From JAGSPQ01 sp038206395 (lineage in GTDB: Bacteria; Myxococcota; Myxococcia; Myxococcales; Myxococcaceae): 64,000 nucleotides of DNA. The stretch's first letter is position 1. Each line of letters opens with the position of its first letter. Positions 1-10,325 of this stretch are shown here, one piece after another. The stretch lies in NCBI GenBank assembly GCA_038206395.1, contig JBBRAX010000002.1, positions 62,001 to 126,000 on the forward strand. The letters run 5' to 3'. Under the pieces are notes generated by a model. It was not told the DNA's origin, made no database searches, and worked only from the letters and a program-made list of their open reading frames with translations. The position numbers were made by a program, and so were the translations under genes.

Positions 1-10
1 CTTCGCCTGA

Positions 11-1192
11 TCAGGCCGGCTCGCCGATCAGCCGCCAGGTGACGGTGGTGCCCTTGCCGGCCTCGCTGCGGATCTCGAAAGCGCCGCCGGCGGCTTCGAT
101 CAACCGCTTCACGACGGGCAACCCAAGGCCAGTGCCCTTCCCCGCGGGCTTGGTGGTGAAGAACGCCTCGGTCGCGCGCGCGAGCACTTCGGGGGCCATG
201 CCCTCGCCTTCGTCAGTGACGGTGCACATCAGCTCGGTGGCGCCTGGCGCCCAGATCTTCAAGCGAACCTGGGCCGCCGGCCTGCGCTCCACGGCGTCGA
301 CCGCGTTCACCAGCAGGTTGATCAGCACCTGCTCGGCCGACGTGCGCGAGAAGTGGCACCAGGTTGGCGTCGAGGGGATGTCGAGGCTGATGGCGCGCTT
401 GGTGCGGCCGGCGACGCGCAGCATCTGCACCACGTGGGTGGCGATGTCGCCAAGGTCGAGCCGTTCGGAGTCACCCCCGCGCATCGAGCCCAGATCCAGC
501 ACCGCCCGCGCATGGTGGGCGACGTGGCGGCACGAGTCGCGCAGTCCTTGAATGGACGAAGGCTCCGCCGGCCGGCCTGCCCTGGCGTCGTCGGCGATCA
601 ACGCAGTGTACGAAGCGAGGACGCTGATGATGTTGTTGAGCTCATGGCCGACGCCGGCGGCGAACGTCCCCAGGCTGGCGAGGCGATCGAGCTTCAAGAG
701 CGCGTCCTTCATCCCTTCGAGCTCTTGCTCCGCTGCGGCTTTCTGATCGGCGAGCAGCTGCTGGTACGCCGCCAGCTTGGCAAGGTTGCTGACGCGGGCC
801 CGAAGCTCTTGACCGTGCACCGGCTTGACCAGGTAGTCGTCTGCGCCCGCGGTGAGCGCCGCGACAGTCGAATCGCGGTCGCCCATGGCGGTGACCATCA
901 AGATCGGCATTCGGCGACAGCGCTCGTGGCCGCGCAGCGCGCGCACCACCGCGAGGCCGTCGGAGCCGGGCATCATGTAGTCGAGCAGGAGCACGTCGGG
1001 CGGGTCGCGCACGATCCGCTCCAGCGCGGTGTTGGCGTCGGTCTCGACGTCGACCGAGAAGCCCAGCGGAGCGAGTTGCTTGCGCAGCGTCTGGCAGATG
1101 GACTCGTCGTCATCGACGATCAGGATGCGGGAAGGCGCCGAACGGCGAGTCGTCGGAACAGGCTCAGGGGTCGAGATCGCGGTGGGGTTCAC
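11..1192 (-). CDS. Receiver-histidine kinase hybrid
   Basis: A 393-residue cytoplasmic signalling protein with no membrane segment. A receiver domain (about residues 22-140) has the acidic cluster VDDD, the phosphoacceptor Asp71 in LLLDYMMPG and the conserved Lys123 in LVKPVHG. A short coiled linker leads to a kinase core with H-box GVGHELNN (His183), N-box LINLLVNAVDAV, and G-boxes DEGEGMAPE and GKGTGLGLP. The receiver-first order suggests that an upstream kinase or phosphorelay controls the kinase core. No partner gene is adjacent. It is divergent from the gene at 1343, and a possible -24/-12 promoter lies 48 bp upstream. Domain calls are secure; the signal is unknown. Confidence 0.93.
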   Translation of the reverse strand: MNPTAISTPEPVPTTRRSAPSRILIVDDDESICQTLRKQLAPLGFSVDVETDANTALERIVRDPPDVLLLDYMMPGSDGLAVVRALRGHERCRRMPILMVTAMGDRDSTVAALTAGADDYLVKPVHGQELRARVSNLAKLAAYQQLLADQKAAAEQELEGMKDALLKLDRLASLGTFAAGVGHELNNIISVLASYTALIADDARAGRPAEPSSIQGLRDSCRHVAHHARAVLDLGSMRGGDSERLDLGDIATHVVQMLRVAGRTKRAISLDIPSTPTWCHFSRTSAEQVLINLLVNAVDAVERRPAAQVRLKIWAPGATELMCTVTDEGEGMAPEVLARATEAFFTTKPAGKGTGLGLPVVKRLIEAAGGAFEIRSEAGKGTTVTWRLIGEPA

Positions 1193-1239
1193 GGCCCGAA
1201 GTGTATTCGGCAGTTCTCAGGGCCACACCGCCGACACCA

Positions 1240-1254
1240 GCAGAGGGTGTGCCC
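1240..1254 (-). promoter_or_regulatory. Possible sigma-54 promoter for the hybrid kinase
   Basis: On the minus strand the sequence GGGCACACCCTCTGC has GG and GC elements at the exact -24/-12 spacing and matches the sigma-54 consensus in GGCAC and TGC. Transcription would start near 1228, giving a leader of about 36 bases before the start codon at 1192. Two consensus positions are lost, so this is a weaker candidate than the one at 31671. Confidence 0.33.
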
Positions 1255-1342
1255 CGAGTCGAAAGTCACCGGGTGCGCGGCGCTTCAAAAGGGCGAACAA
1301 GTCAAAAGCCAGTCGGCGGCTGCGAGGTGTAGGAGGAGGTCC

Positions 1343-1840
1343 GTGGCCTCGATGACAGACGGTGCGCTTCAGACGGCCGAGCAGATCGTCCTCGATGGCG
1401 CCAATGGGGTGACCTCGGCGCCGCGCCAGCACTTCCCCGACGCCGGGCTGTCTGCAGGCATCGCGGCGGTGGCGCTGGTGATCGCGCTCTTGACGCTGCG
1501 CCGACGGCGCGGAACAGCGCTGATCCTCGGCGCGCTGCTGGTGGCGGCAGTTCCCGGTGCGGTGCACGTGCTGGTGATGCGCGCCGATGCGCCGCTGAAG
1601 CGGGGTGGGCTGACGACGACGGTGACCGGCACGCTCACCGAGCTGCAGGCCCGAGCTCCATGGCCCGGTGCCGGGGTGCAGGTGGTGCGTGAGGACGATG
1701 ACGTGCTGTTTCCGCTGACGCGCTACGCGGTGCCGACGCGGGCGAGCAGCGCAGGCGTCATGCTCGAGGTGCGTGGCAGCGCGCTCGCGGCGCAGTGCCG
1801 GGAAGAGGCCGGCCGGCAGATCTGCGGAGCGGGCCCGTGA
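1343..1840 (+). CDS. Small membrane protein of unknown function
   Basis: A 165-residue protein with two closely spaced hydrophobic helices (roughly residues 30-70) separated by an Arg-rich turn (LRRRRG), followed by a soluble tail of about 90 residues. The reading frame is open far upstream. The start is placed at GTG 1343 because AGGAGG at 1331-1336 lies six bases before it; ATG 1352 is an alternative. Its stop overlaps the next gene in a GTGA, so the two are translationally coupled. No family was recognised. Coupling to a GT-C-like membrane protein suggests an accessory role, which is inference only. Confidence 0.6.
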   Translation: MASMTDGALQTAEQIVLDGANGVTSAPRQHFPDAGLSAGIAAVALVIALLTLRRRRGTALILGALLVAAVPGAVHVLVMRADAPLKRGGLTTTVTGTLTELQARAPWPGAGVQVVREDDDVLFPLTRYAVPTRASSAGVMLEVRGSALAAQCREEAGRQICGAGP

Positions 1841-3030
1841 TCGACGCCCTCACCTGCCTGGCCGGGGTAGCGCTGGTACAGGCGCTGGGCGCGATGCTGC
1901 GGCGGGGAACCCCCTTCTTCCAGGCGCTGAGGTCCCCGGCCTCTGCTTGGCTGGGGATCGCCGTGCTCTATGCGGCGTCGCTCGGCCTGCCGGGGCTGCT
2001 GCTCCTCGCCGCGGGGGTCGCAGCGGCGCTGGTGCTGAAGGGCGCGGCCGATCGACCGCTGCCGACCCCGGGCTTGGCCTTCTTCGTTCTCGCCGTCGCG
2101 GTGCTCGCGCGTCCGTGGGTGCCCACCTACTGGGACGAGTTCGTCTGGCTCGCCAAGGCGCGGCTCGAGTCGTTGGGGTTCGGGGCAGGCCTTCAGGCCG
2201 CGCTGGATCCAGCGCAGAAGGTGATCCCCCAGGGTTACCCCCCCCTCTGGCCCGCCGCGGTCGGCTGGCTGTCGCTGGGCCGGGACGCGCTGGGCGCCCA
2301 CGTGCTCGGCGCGACCGCGCTGTTGCTGCTCTGCGCGGCGAGCGCGATCGAGGTCTGGCAGGCGCGGCTGAAGACCTCGCTGCTGCCGTTGATCGCCGTG
2401 CTGGCGGCGCCGCTGGTCTGGGTGCACCTGCGCGCGACCTACCTGGATCTTCCGGTCGGGCTGCTTGGCCTCGCCCTGCTCGGCCACCTGCTGCAGAGCG
2501 AAGGCCGGCCATCGCTGGTCACCGTCGCAATGGCGGTCGCGTTGGTGGCGATCAAGGACGATGGGCTTGCGCATGTGCTGGCAGCGACCGGCGCGGCGCT
2601 GGCGTTCGGTGCCTCGCGTTCCTGGCGGCAGGCGGTGCCGGCCGTGGTGGCGTTGATCGCGGTCGGGCTGTGGAAGTGGCTCGCCCAGCAGCACGGCACC
2701 GCGGCGGTGGATCACGCGATCGACGGCTTCGCGTGGCCGTGGATTCCGACGCTGGTGAAGCTCTTCGCGCTGCACGCGACGGACGTCTTCTCGTGGGGCG
2801 GGTTCTGGGCCGTCGCGCTGGCCGCGCTGGTGTGGCCGGATCCGCGGCTGCGCCCGCTGCGGGCGATGATCGTCCTGCTCGCCCTTCTCATGGCCGGCGC
2901 GTTGCTCATCGGCCCCGAGCGCGTGCGGGTGTTCGCCGAGAACGGAACGCTGCTCAACCGGCTGCTGCTGCAGCTGTGGCCCGCTGCCGCCGCGGCGTTG
3001 CTCATGCGAGCTCAGTCGGCGCGCGTGTAG
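1837..3030 (+). CDS. Polytopic membrane protein, possible GT-C glycosyltransferase
   Basis: A 397-residue, strongly hydrophobic protein with about ten predicted membrane helices. After the first few helices a loop carries YWDEFVWLAKARL followed by QGYPPLWP. Acidic residues early in a luminal loop, followed by a YPPLWP-like segment, are typical of GT-C enzymes such as the ArnT/PMT group that use polyprenyl-linked sugars. The GTG start overlaps the previous stop (GTGA). Its 3' end overlaps the convergent esterase gene by 19 bp. The family assignment rests on topology and a short motif, so a non-enzymatic membrane protein remains possible. Confidence 0.6.
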   Translation: MIDALTCLAGVALVQALGAMLRRGTPFFQALRSPASAWLGIAVLYAASLGLPGLLLLAAGVAAALVLKGAADRPLPTPGLAFFVLAVAVLARPWVPTYWDEFVWLAKARLESLGFGAGLQAALDPAQKVIPQGYPPLWPAAVGWLSLGRDALGAHVLGATALLLLCAASAIEVWQARLKTSLLPLIAVLAAPLVWVHLRATYLDLPVGLLGLALLGHLLQSEGRPSLVTVAMAVALVAIKDDGLAHVLAATGAALAFGASRSWRQAVPAVVALIAVGLWKWLAQQHGTAAVDHAIDGFAWPWIPTLVKLFALHATDVFSWGGFWAVALAALVWPDPRLRPLRAMIVLLALLMAGALLIGPERVRVFAENGTLLNRLLLQLWPAAAAALLMRAQSARV

Positions 3031-4082
3031 CGCGAAAGGAAGCTCCACGACGTCTCGGCGAAGCCGCGCGTGACTGAGTGACCGTTCGAGTCGGTGTTGC
3101 TCGAGAAGATGCGGACCACGCCGCGCGCGCCCATCGCCTCGGCCAGGGTGCATGTCCACGCGACCGAGACGACGTCGTCGTCGTTGTGGTGCGCGAGGTA
3201 GCCTAAGCGAATCGCGCCGGACGCCGGCACTGTGGGCCGCATCGTGCCCATGCAGGGCGGAAAGCCGGCGGCCAGCTTCAGCGCGGCGCAGGTGAGGCCG
3301 GTGCCGGTGAACTGGTTTCCGGCGCCGTCGTCGCCGCGGTTGGCGCAGCGAATCGCTCCGCCGGAGTTTTCGGAGAACGCGGCGATGCGCGTGTTGAGGA
3401 CGCTCGCCAGGAACCAGCTGAAGAACGCGCCGTTCGAGTGGCCCGTCGCGTAGACGCGATCGGTGTTGATCGACCACGCCGTGCGCGCCGCCTGAATCGC
3501 CGCGCGCACCAGCAGCACGTCGTCGTTCGCATCGACTGCCGGCTCTGAGAGGTTCCAGCCGGTCGCGTATTCCTGATCGACGAAGTGGTCCGGATCCCCT
3601 GCCCCGCCCCGGCGGTTTGCGATCGCCTGCGGCAGCACCACCACGAAGCCGTTGCTGTCTGCCACTGCCGCGAAGGCCGACTCATCGAGGAAGTCGCGAG
3701 GGTTTCCGCCGGTGCCGTGGAAGGCGAGCACCACCGCGGGGTGCGCTGGCAATGTCGACGGCACGTAGAAGCCAACCGTGCGCGCGACCCCGCCGACCGT
3801 CAGCGTCGTCGTGCCGAACCCCGACATCGCTTTCGGGAAGGTGCCCGTGAAAGACACCGCGTCTGCCGGCGCCGTGCCTTCCCCCTTGCTCGACGCCGCA
3901 GTGCCTGCGGGCAGTGAGCCCGTGAGCATCGACGCTTCGGCCGCCGGCAGGGACCCGGTGCCGACAGTCGAGCTGTCGCCGCTGATGAGGATCCCCGAAT
4001 CGCTGGTGCCTCCCGTGCTCGAAGACGCGGAACAACCCGCCAGCACCACCGCTGCCACGAAGCCCGCAACTCGAACAGTCAT
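3012..4082 (-). CDS. Secreted lipoprotein esterase, PHB depolymerase/feruloyl esterase type
   Basis: A 356-residue lipoprotein. The start at 4082 gives a signal peptide ending in the lipobox VVLAGC; an upstream in-frame start would run into the preceding gene. A Ser/Thr/Gly-rich spacer of about 80 residues precedes an alpha/beta-hydrolase domain. That domain has the oxyanion segment AFHGTGGNP, the nucleophile elbow TGHSNGA, a later Asp-rich HHNDDDVVS, and a C-terminal GHSVTRGF that can supply the catalytic His. This matches the LpqC/PHB-depolymerase/feruloyl-esterase group acting on extracellular esters. It lies downstream of the FHA activator gene and may be co-transcribed with it. Confidence 0.8.
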   Translation of the reverse strand: MTVRVAGFVAAVVLAGCSASSSTGGTSDSGILISGDSSTVGTGSLPAAEASMLTGSLPAGTAASSKGEGTAPADAVSFTGTFPKAMSGFGTTTLTVGGVARTVGFYVPSTLPAHPAVVLAFHGTGGNPRDFLDESAFAAVADSNGFVVVLPQAIANRRGGAGDPDHFVDQEYATGWNLSEPAVDANDDVLLVRAAIQAARTAWSINTDRVYATGHSNGAFFSWFLASVLNTRIAAFSENSGGAIRCANRGDDGAGNQFTGTGLTCAALKLAAGFPPCMGTMRPTVPASGAIRLGYLAHHNDDDVVSVAWTCTLAEAMGARGVVRIFSSNTDSNGHSVTRGFAETSWSFLSRYTRAD

Positions 4083-4105
4083 CCGACGAAGGCTAGCGCG
4101 CCGGT

Positions 4106-5428
4106 TCAGCGACTGCGACGAAACGTCTGCGGGTCCAGCTGGTGCTGCTTGAGCCACCGCTGCACCTGCATGCGCGCCTTGCCCATCGCCTTCGCCACCT
4201 GGGTGACGTTGCCGCGATGCTGCTCGAGCAGGGCGACGAGCTCCTTGCGGCGGTCGGCGTTCTCCGCCGCGCTGCTGGGTGGGTGAGCGACCTGGAGCTC
4301 GCGCGGCAGCTGCTCGAGCGTGACGACGCCGTCGCGGGGCATCGCGAGCGCGCTGGCCAGCTCGATCGCGTGGGCCAGCTCGCGAATGTTCATCGGCCAG
4401 TCGTGGCGCAGCAGCGCCCGGCCCGCCTCGAGTGACAGCTGCAGCCTCGCGGCGCCAGGGTTTGGGTGCAGCAGATTGGCGACCAACAGCCCGAGCTCGG
4501 CCTTGCGCTCGCGCAGCGGCGGCAGCGACGCGGTGAACCCCGAGAGCCGGCCCAACAGATCCGCGCGGAAGCCGTCGGTGGCGACGAGCGCGCCGAGGTC
4601 GCGGTGGGTGGCCGACAGCAGCCGGAAGTCGACCTTGCGCGCGCGAGTGGCACCGACGGCCGTCACTTCGCGCTCTTGCAGCACCCGCAGCAGCGCCGCC
4701 TGCGACTGAAGCGAAAGATCGCCGATCTCATCGAGGAAGAGCGTGCCGCGATCCGCGCCGCGCACGAGGCCGGCGTGCTCTTCGACCGCGCCCGAGAACG
4801 CGCCCCGGGCGTGACCAAACAGCGCGCTCTCGACGAGCGAGTCGACCAGCGCCCCACAGTTAACCGCCACCAGCGCGCCGGCGCGCCCCGAGCGGCGGTG
4901 GATCCACGCGGCCAGCCTTTCCTTGCCGGTGCCGGTCTCACCCTCGATTCGAATCGGCACCTGGGTGACCGCGACCGCTGACAGATCTGCGAGCAGCTTC
5001 GAGAGGGAAGGCATCAGCGTCTCGTCGGAGTTCGACCCCTCGACCCGCGCCTCCTTCGCGCGAAAGACGAAGAAGCTGTGGCCGACCTCGATCACATCCT
5101 GATCCATCAACAGCGCGCGGGTCGTCGGCGCGCCGTTGAGGCGGGTGCCATTCTTCGAGCCACGGTCCTCGAGAATCCACGCCCCGAACTCGAGCGTCAG
5201 CCGCGCGTGGTCGGTAGACATCCGTGCGTCGGGCACGCCAACCACCATCGACGGCCCGGTCGTGAGCACCTCGCGCGCCGGCCGTCGGCCGAGCTGAACC
5301 TCGCGCACCTGTTCCAGCGACACGCGGATCGCGCCGGCGCCGGGCCGTGCGCACTCGAGCGCGAGGTAGAGCCCGGCCGTGGTGGTCGCGGTGGGCCGGT
5401 CTTCGGTTTCGCTGGTGTCGGTGTGCAC
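4106..5428 (-). CDS. FHA-domain sigma-54-dependent activator
   Basis: A 440-residue transcription activator. Residues about 20-125 form an FHA phosphothreonine-binding domain (GRRPAREV, DRGSKNGTRLNG). The AAA+ domain has Walker A GETGTGKE (163-170), Walker B GTLFLDEIGD and a Fis-type helix-turn-helix at the C terminus (VTQVAKAMGKARMQVQRWL). The sigma-54-contacting loop reads GAFSGA (209-214) instead of GAFTGA; this conservative change keeps a hydroxyl group. The gene starts six bases after the Ser/Thr kinase gene. A kinase that phosphorylates a protein recognised by the FHA domain is the simplest reading of the pair. Confidence 0.93.
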   Translation of the reverse strand: MHTDTSETEDRPTATTTAGLYLALECARPGAGAIRVSLEQVREVQLGRRPAREVLTTGPSMVVGVPDARMSTDHARLTLEFGAWILEDRGSKNGTRLNGAPTTRALLMDQDVIEVGHSFFVFRAKEARVEGSNSDETLMPSLSKLLADLSAVAVTQVPIRIEGETGTGKERLAAWIHRRSGRAGALVAVNCGALVDSLVESALFGHARGAFSGAVEEHAGLVRGADRGTLFLDEIGDLSLQSQAALLRVLQEREVTAVGATRARKVDFRLLSATHRDLGALVATDGFRADLLGRLSGFTASLPPLRERKAELGLLVANLLHPNPGAARLQLSLEAGRALLRHDWPMNIRELAHAIELASALAMPRDGVVTLEQLPRELQVAHPPSSAAENADRRKELVALLEQHRGNVTQVAKAMGKARMQVQRWLKQHQLDPQTFRRSR

Positions 5429-5434
5429 AGCGTC

Positions 5435-8017
<2,583 letters not shown>

Positions 8018-8023
8018 CGGCGC

Positions 8024-8033
8024 GGTTTAAACC
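8024..8033. promoter_or_regulatory. GGTTTAAACC palindrome upstream of the kinase gene
   Basis: A perfect 10-bp palindrome lies seven bases upstream of the kinase start codon, in otherwise GC-rich DNA. It could be an operator or part of a -10 region. No ribosome-binding site is visible between it and the ATG. Confidence 0.25.
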
Positions 8034-8063
8034 AACGAAGAGAACGCGGTGGCAAGGCGCATC

Positions 8064-8086
8064 GGGTGCAACGCTGGGTGCAACGC
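8064..8086 (+). repeat. Two tandem GGGTGCAACGC repeats in a divergent promoter region
   Basis: GGGTGCAACGC occurs at 8064-8074 and again at 8076-8086, one helical turn apart, between the divergent kinase and lipoprotein genes. Direct repeats at this spacing often bind regulators; there is no further evidence here. Confidence 0.35.
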
Positions 8087-8186
8087 GGCGCAACACGAAT
8101 GGCGGGTGGGTCGCTTCGCGCGCGGGTCTGCTTTCGGCAGGTTGGGCGCCGTCGCGCGTGGTCCTGCGATTGCTAACGCGAGCCTC

Positions 8187-9029
8187 ATGAACTTCGACAA
8201 GCGACGGACGATCGGACTGCTGGTGCTGGCCTCTGCGATCTCGTGTGGTTCGCCGGCCAACATTGGAGGAGAAGGCGGCGGCGCAGGAGCTGGGGGCGGC
8301 GGCGGGGTCACGTCGATGGAGTGTCAGCCGCGCTGCGAGACGAAGGCGCTCAGCTGCGGGAGCCCCTCCGCGGAGGCCACCACCCGCTGCGCGGACCTGT
8401 GCAGCCAGGACCTGACGATGGCGCAACTGCTGTGCCTCGAGACGAGCGCGTGCGCTGCGCTCAACGGCGCCAAGCCGTGTGGAATCGGCGGCGCGGGAGG
8501 CGGAGGTGGAGGCGGCAGTGGCTCTGGAGGCGGCAGTGGCTCTGGAGGTGGCAGTGGCTCTGGAGGCGGCGGCCCTGGCACTGGTGGCGGCGGGGGTGGC
8601 GGCTCGCCGGGAAAACCGGCAACCCTCACGATCAAGGGCACGATGGACTCGCTCACCGGCCCGATCTCTACGCTCGACAGCACCAAGACAAAGCTGATCG
8701 TGATCCTGGTCGGCGAAGCAAAGATGACGACCACCACGCCCGCCGTTCAATTCAACGACGCGCCGGACGTGAAGAAGGCGACGTCGATGACGATCAAGAG
8801 CCCCTCGCTGGGAAGCTGCGCGTCGAAGCCCACCTTCTCGGTCGGTTCCACCGGTAGCCCCAACCACAACGTGCTGATCAACTTCGAAGGGACAGATGTG
8901 CTGCCCGCCTCGGCGTGCGGCGACTTCGCCCAGGCGGTGAAGACGAAGGGCGTGGTGGTCGAGTTCGCGAACGCGCCCTACTACAACGGCGGCACGGCGA
9001 CGAAGGTCGAGGTAACCCTCACCCGGTGA
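8187..9029 (+). CDS. Glycine-rich lipoprotein of unknown function
   Basis: A 280-residue lipoprotein. The ATG at 8187 gives a short signal peptide ending LASAISC. A Cys-containing segment follows (six Cys between about residues 50 and 100, for example QPRCETKALSC), then a Gly/Ser linker built from three 18-bp DNA repeats (8511-8564). The C-terminal domain of about 140 residues is predicted mostly beta and starts near PATLTIKGTMD. Myxobacterial surface lipoproteins often have this linker style. The paired Cys suggest disulfides in an extracytoplasmic domain. No enzymatic motif was found. It is convergent with, and directly abuts, the glycosyltransferase gene. Confidence 0.75.
   Translation: MNFDKRRTIGLLVLASAISCGSPANIGGEGGGAGAGGGGGVTSMECQPRCETKALSCGSPSAEATTRCADLCSQDLTMAQLLCLETSACAALNGAKPCGIGGAGGGGGGGSGSGGGSGSGGGSGSGGGGPGTGGGGGGGSPGKPATLTIKGTMDSLTGPISTLDSTKTKLIVILVGEAKMTTTTPAVQFNDAPDVKKATSMTIKSPSLGSCASKPTFSVGSTGSPNHNVLINFEGTDVLPASACGDFAQAVKTKGVVVEFANAPYYNGGTATKVEVTLTR
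8511..8564 (+). repeat. Three 18-bp repeats encoding a Gly/Ser linker
   Basis: Three near-identical 18-bp units (GGCGGCAGTGGCTCTGGA type) encode GGSGSG repeats. Such arrays can change copy number by slippage and so vary linker length. Confidence 0.8.
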
Positions 9030-10325
9030 TCAGCGCGTGCCCCAGCGTTCATCGCGAACCGTGATGAACGCCCAGGGCAGGATCCACTGCAGCATCACCA
9101 GCGCGAACGCCGCGTACAGCACGCCGTACAGCCACCGGAAGCTGCGTTCGAACCGCAGGTAGTACGCCGCCGAGAAGACGGCGCCCAGCGCGAGCGCGAC
9201 GAGGCCGCGGCCCAACGCGCCGACGTTGGTGTCGAAGATGCGGGGCAGCTCCATCAGCGCGACGGCGACGAGCACGAAGCGCAGGTTCGACACGAAGAAC
9301 GTGACGATCGGCAGCACGCGGTTCGACGTCCGGTACCGCGAGAACATGAAGCGGGCGAAAGAGAAGCCTTCGACGATGTAGCTGCGATCCCACCGCAGGA
9401 ACATGCGCGACAGCTGCTTGTAGTTCGTCGGCACCAGCGTATGGACGAGCGCCGTGCGCTGGTAGACGGTGTCGTAGCCCTGCCGGAGCACGATGTTCGT
9501 CAGCGCCTGGTCTTCGCCGTGGTTCACCGGCCGGCCGAGGAACTTCTGGTTCTCCCACTCGTCCATGAAGGGAAGGATGACGCCCTTGCGGAACGCTGAC
9601 AGCGCGCCGGGGCAGCAGGCGACGGCGCGGTACACCGACTGCGCCGCGCGGCCGTAGTCGAACGCAAGCGCGAACTGCACCTCGAGCATGCGGCTCATCA
9701 CCGTGTCGCGGTTCAGCACCGCCACGCGACCCGCGACGCCGCCAATCTTCGGATCCGCCAGAAACGGAGCCACCATCTCGTTCACGGTGTCCGGGCTGAT
9801 CTCGCTGTCCGAGTCGATGGTGATGATGACGTCACCCGTCGCCGCGCGGAACCCCGCCACCAGCGCCGACCGCTTGCCGCGATTTCCGATGAAGCGCACC
9901 AGCCGCACCAGGCCCGGGAATTCCCGCCGCAGGTGCTGCATGTGGAAGAACGTGTCGTCGCGCGAGCCGTCGTCGACGACGATCACCTCGAGCTTGTCCT
10001 TCGGGTAGTTGCACGCGGCGACCGAACGAATGCTGCGGCCCACCATCGGCCCTTCGTTGAAGGCCGGAATCACCACCGTCACCTTCGGCCACTCGGCGCC
10101 TTCCGGTGCCTTGAAGGTGCGGTACCGCATCCAGAGCAGGCTCAAGAGCCCGGTGTAGATGGCCTGGATGATCGCGATCGCGCCGATGGGGTGCGTCGCG
10201 ATCGTGAGCAGCGTCGACGTGTCGCCGATGTTGGTCGACCACGCGAGCCAGCCCAGGCTGAGCACGGCGCCCACCAGCGGAGCGGCCCCTGCCAACATCC
10301 CTCCGAACCTTCGCACCGAGCTCAC
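9030..10325 (-). CDS. Membrane GT2 glycosyltransferase (processive polysaccharide synthase type)
   Basis: A 431-residue integral membrane glycosyltransferase. Two N-terminal helices precede a GT-A domain with VVIPAFNEGP (about 84-93), VIVVDDGSRDDT, the metal-binding ITIDSDSE (Asp171 and Asp173), the catalytic NHGEDQ and the acceptor-site RMFLRWDRS. These are the D, DxD, ED and (Q/R)xxRW signatures of cellulose, hyaluronan and PNAG synthases. Three or four C-terminal helices would form the export channel. The GTG start overlaps the stop of the NTPase gene (GTGA), so the two are coupled. The polymer made cannot be inferred. Confidence 0.9.
   Translation of the reverse strand: MSSVRRFGGMLAGAAPLVGAVLSLGWLAWSTNIGDTSTLLTIATHPIGAIAIIQAIYTGLLSLLWMRYRTFKAPEGAEWPKVTVVIPAFNEGPMVGRSIRSVAACNYPKDKLEVIVVDDGSRDDTFFHMQHLRREFPGLVRLVRFIGNRGKRSALVAGFRAATGDVIITIDSDSEISPDTVNEMVAPFLADPKIGGVAGRVAVLNRDTVMSRMLEVQFALAFDYGRAAQSVYRAVACCPGALSAFRKGVILPFMDEWENQKFLGRPVNHGEDQALTNIVLRQGYDTVYQRTALVHTLVPTNYKQLSRMFLRWDRSYIVEGFSFARFMFSRYRTSNRVLPIVTFFVSNLRFVLVAVALMELPRIFDTNVGALGRGLVALALGAVFSAAYYLRFERSFRWLYGVLYAAFALVMLQWILPWAFITVRDERWGTR

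Noticed and set aside
353..1342. Long open frame upstream of the gene at 1343
   Set aside because: It is antisense to the hybrid kinase and Arg/His-rich; the ribosome-binding site at 1331 marks the real start.
1723..3477. 584-residue minus-strand frame
   Set aside because: Arg/Gln-rich shadow of two real genes on other frames, with no domain or start signal.
8159..8173. Sigma-54-like TGG...TTGC before the Gly-rich lipoprotein
   Set aside because: Only GG and TTGC match, and the start site would fall two bases before the ATG.
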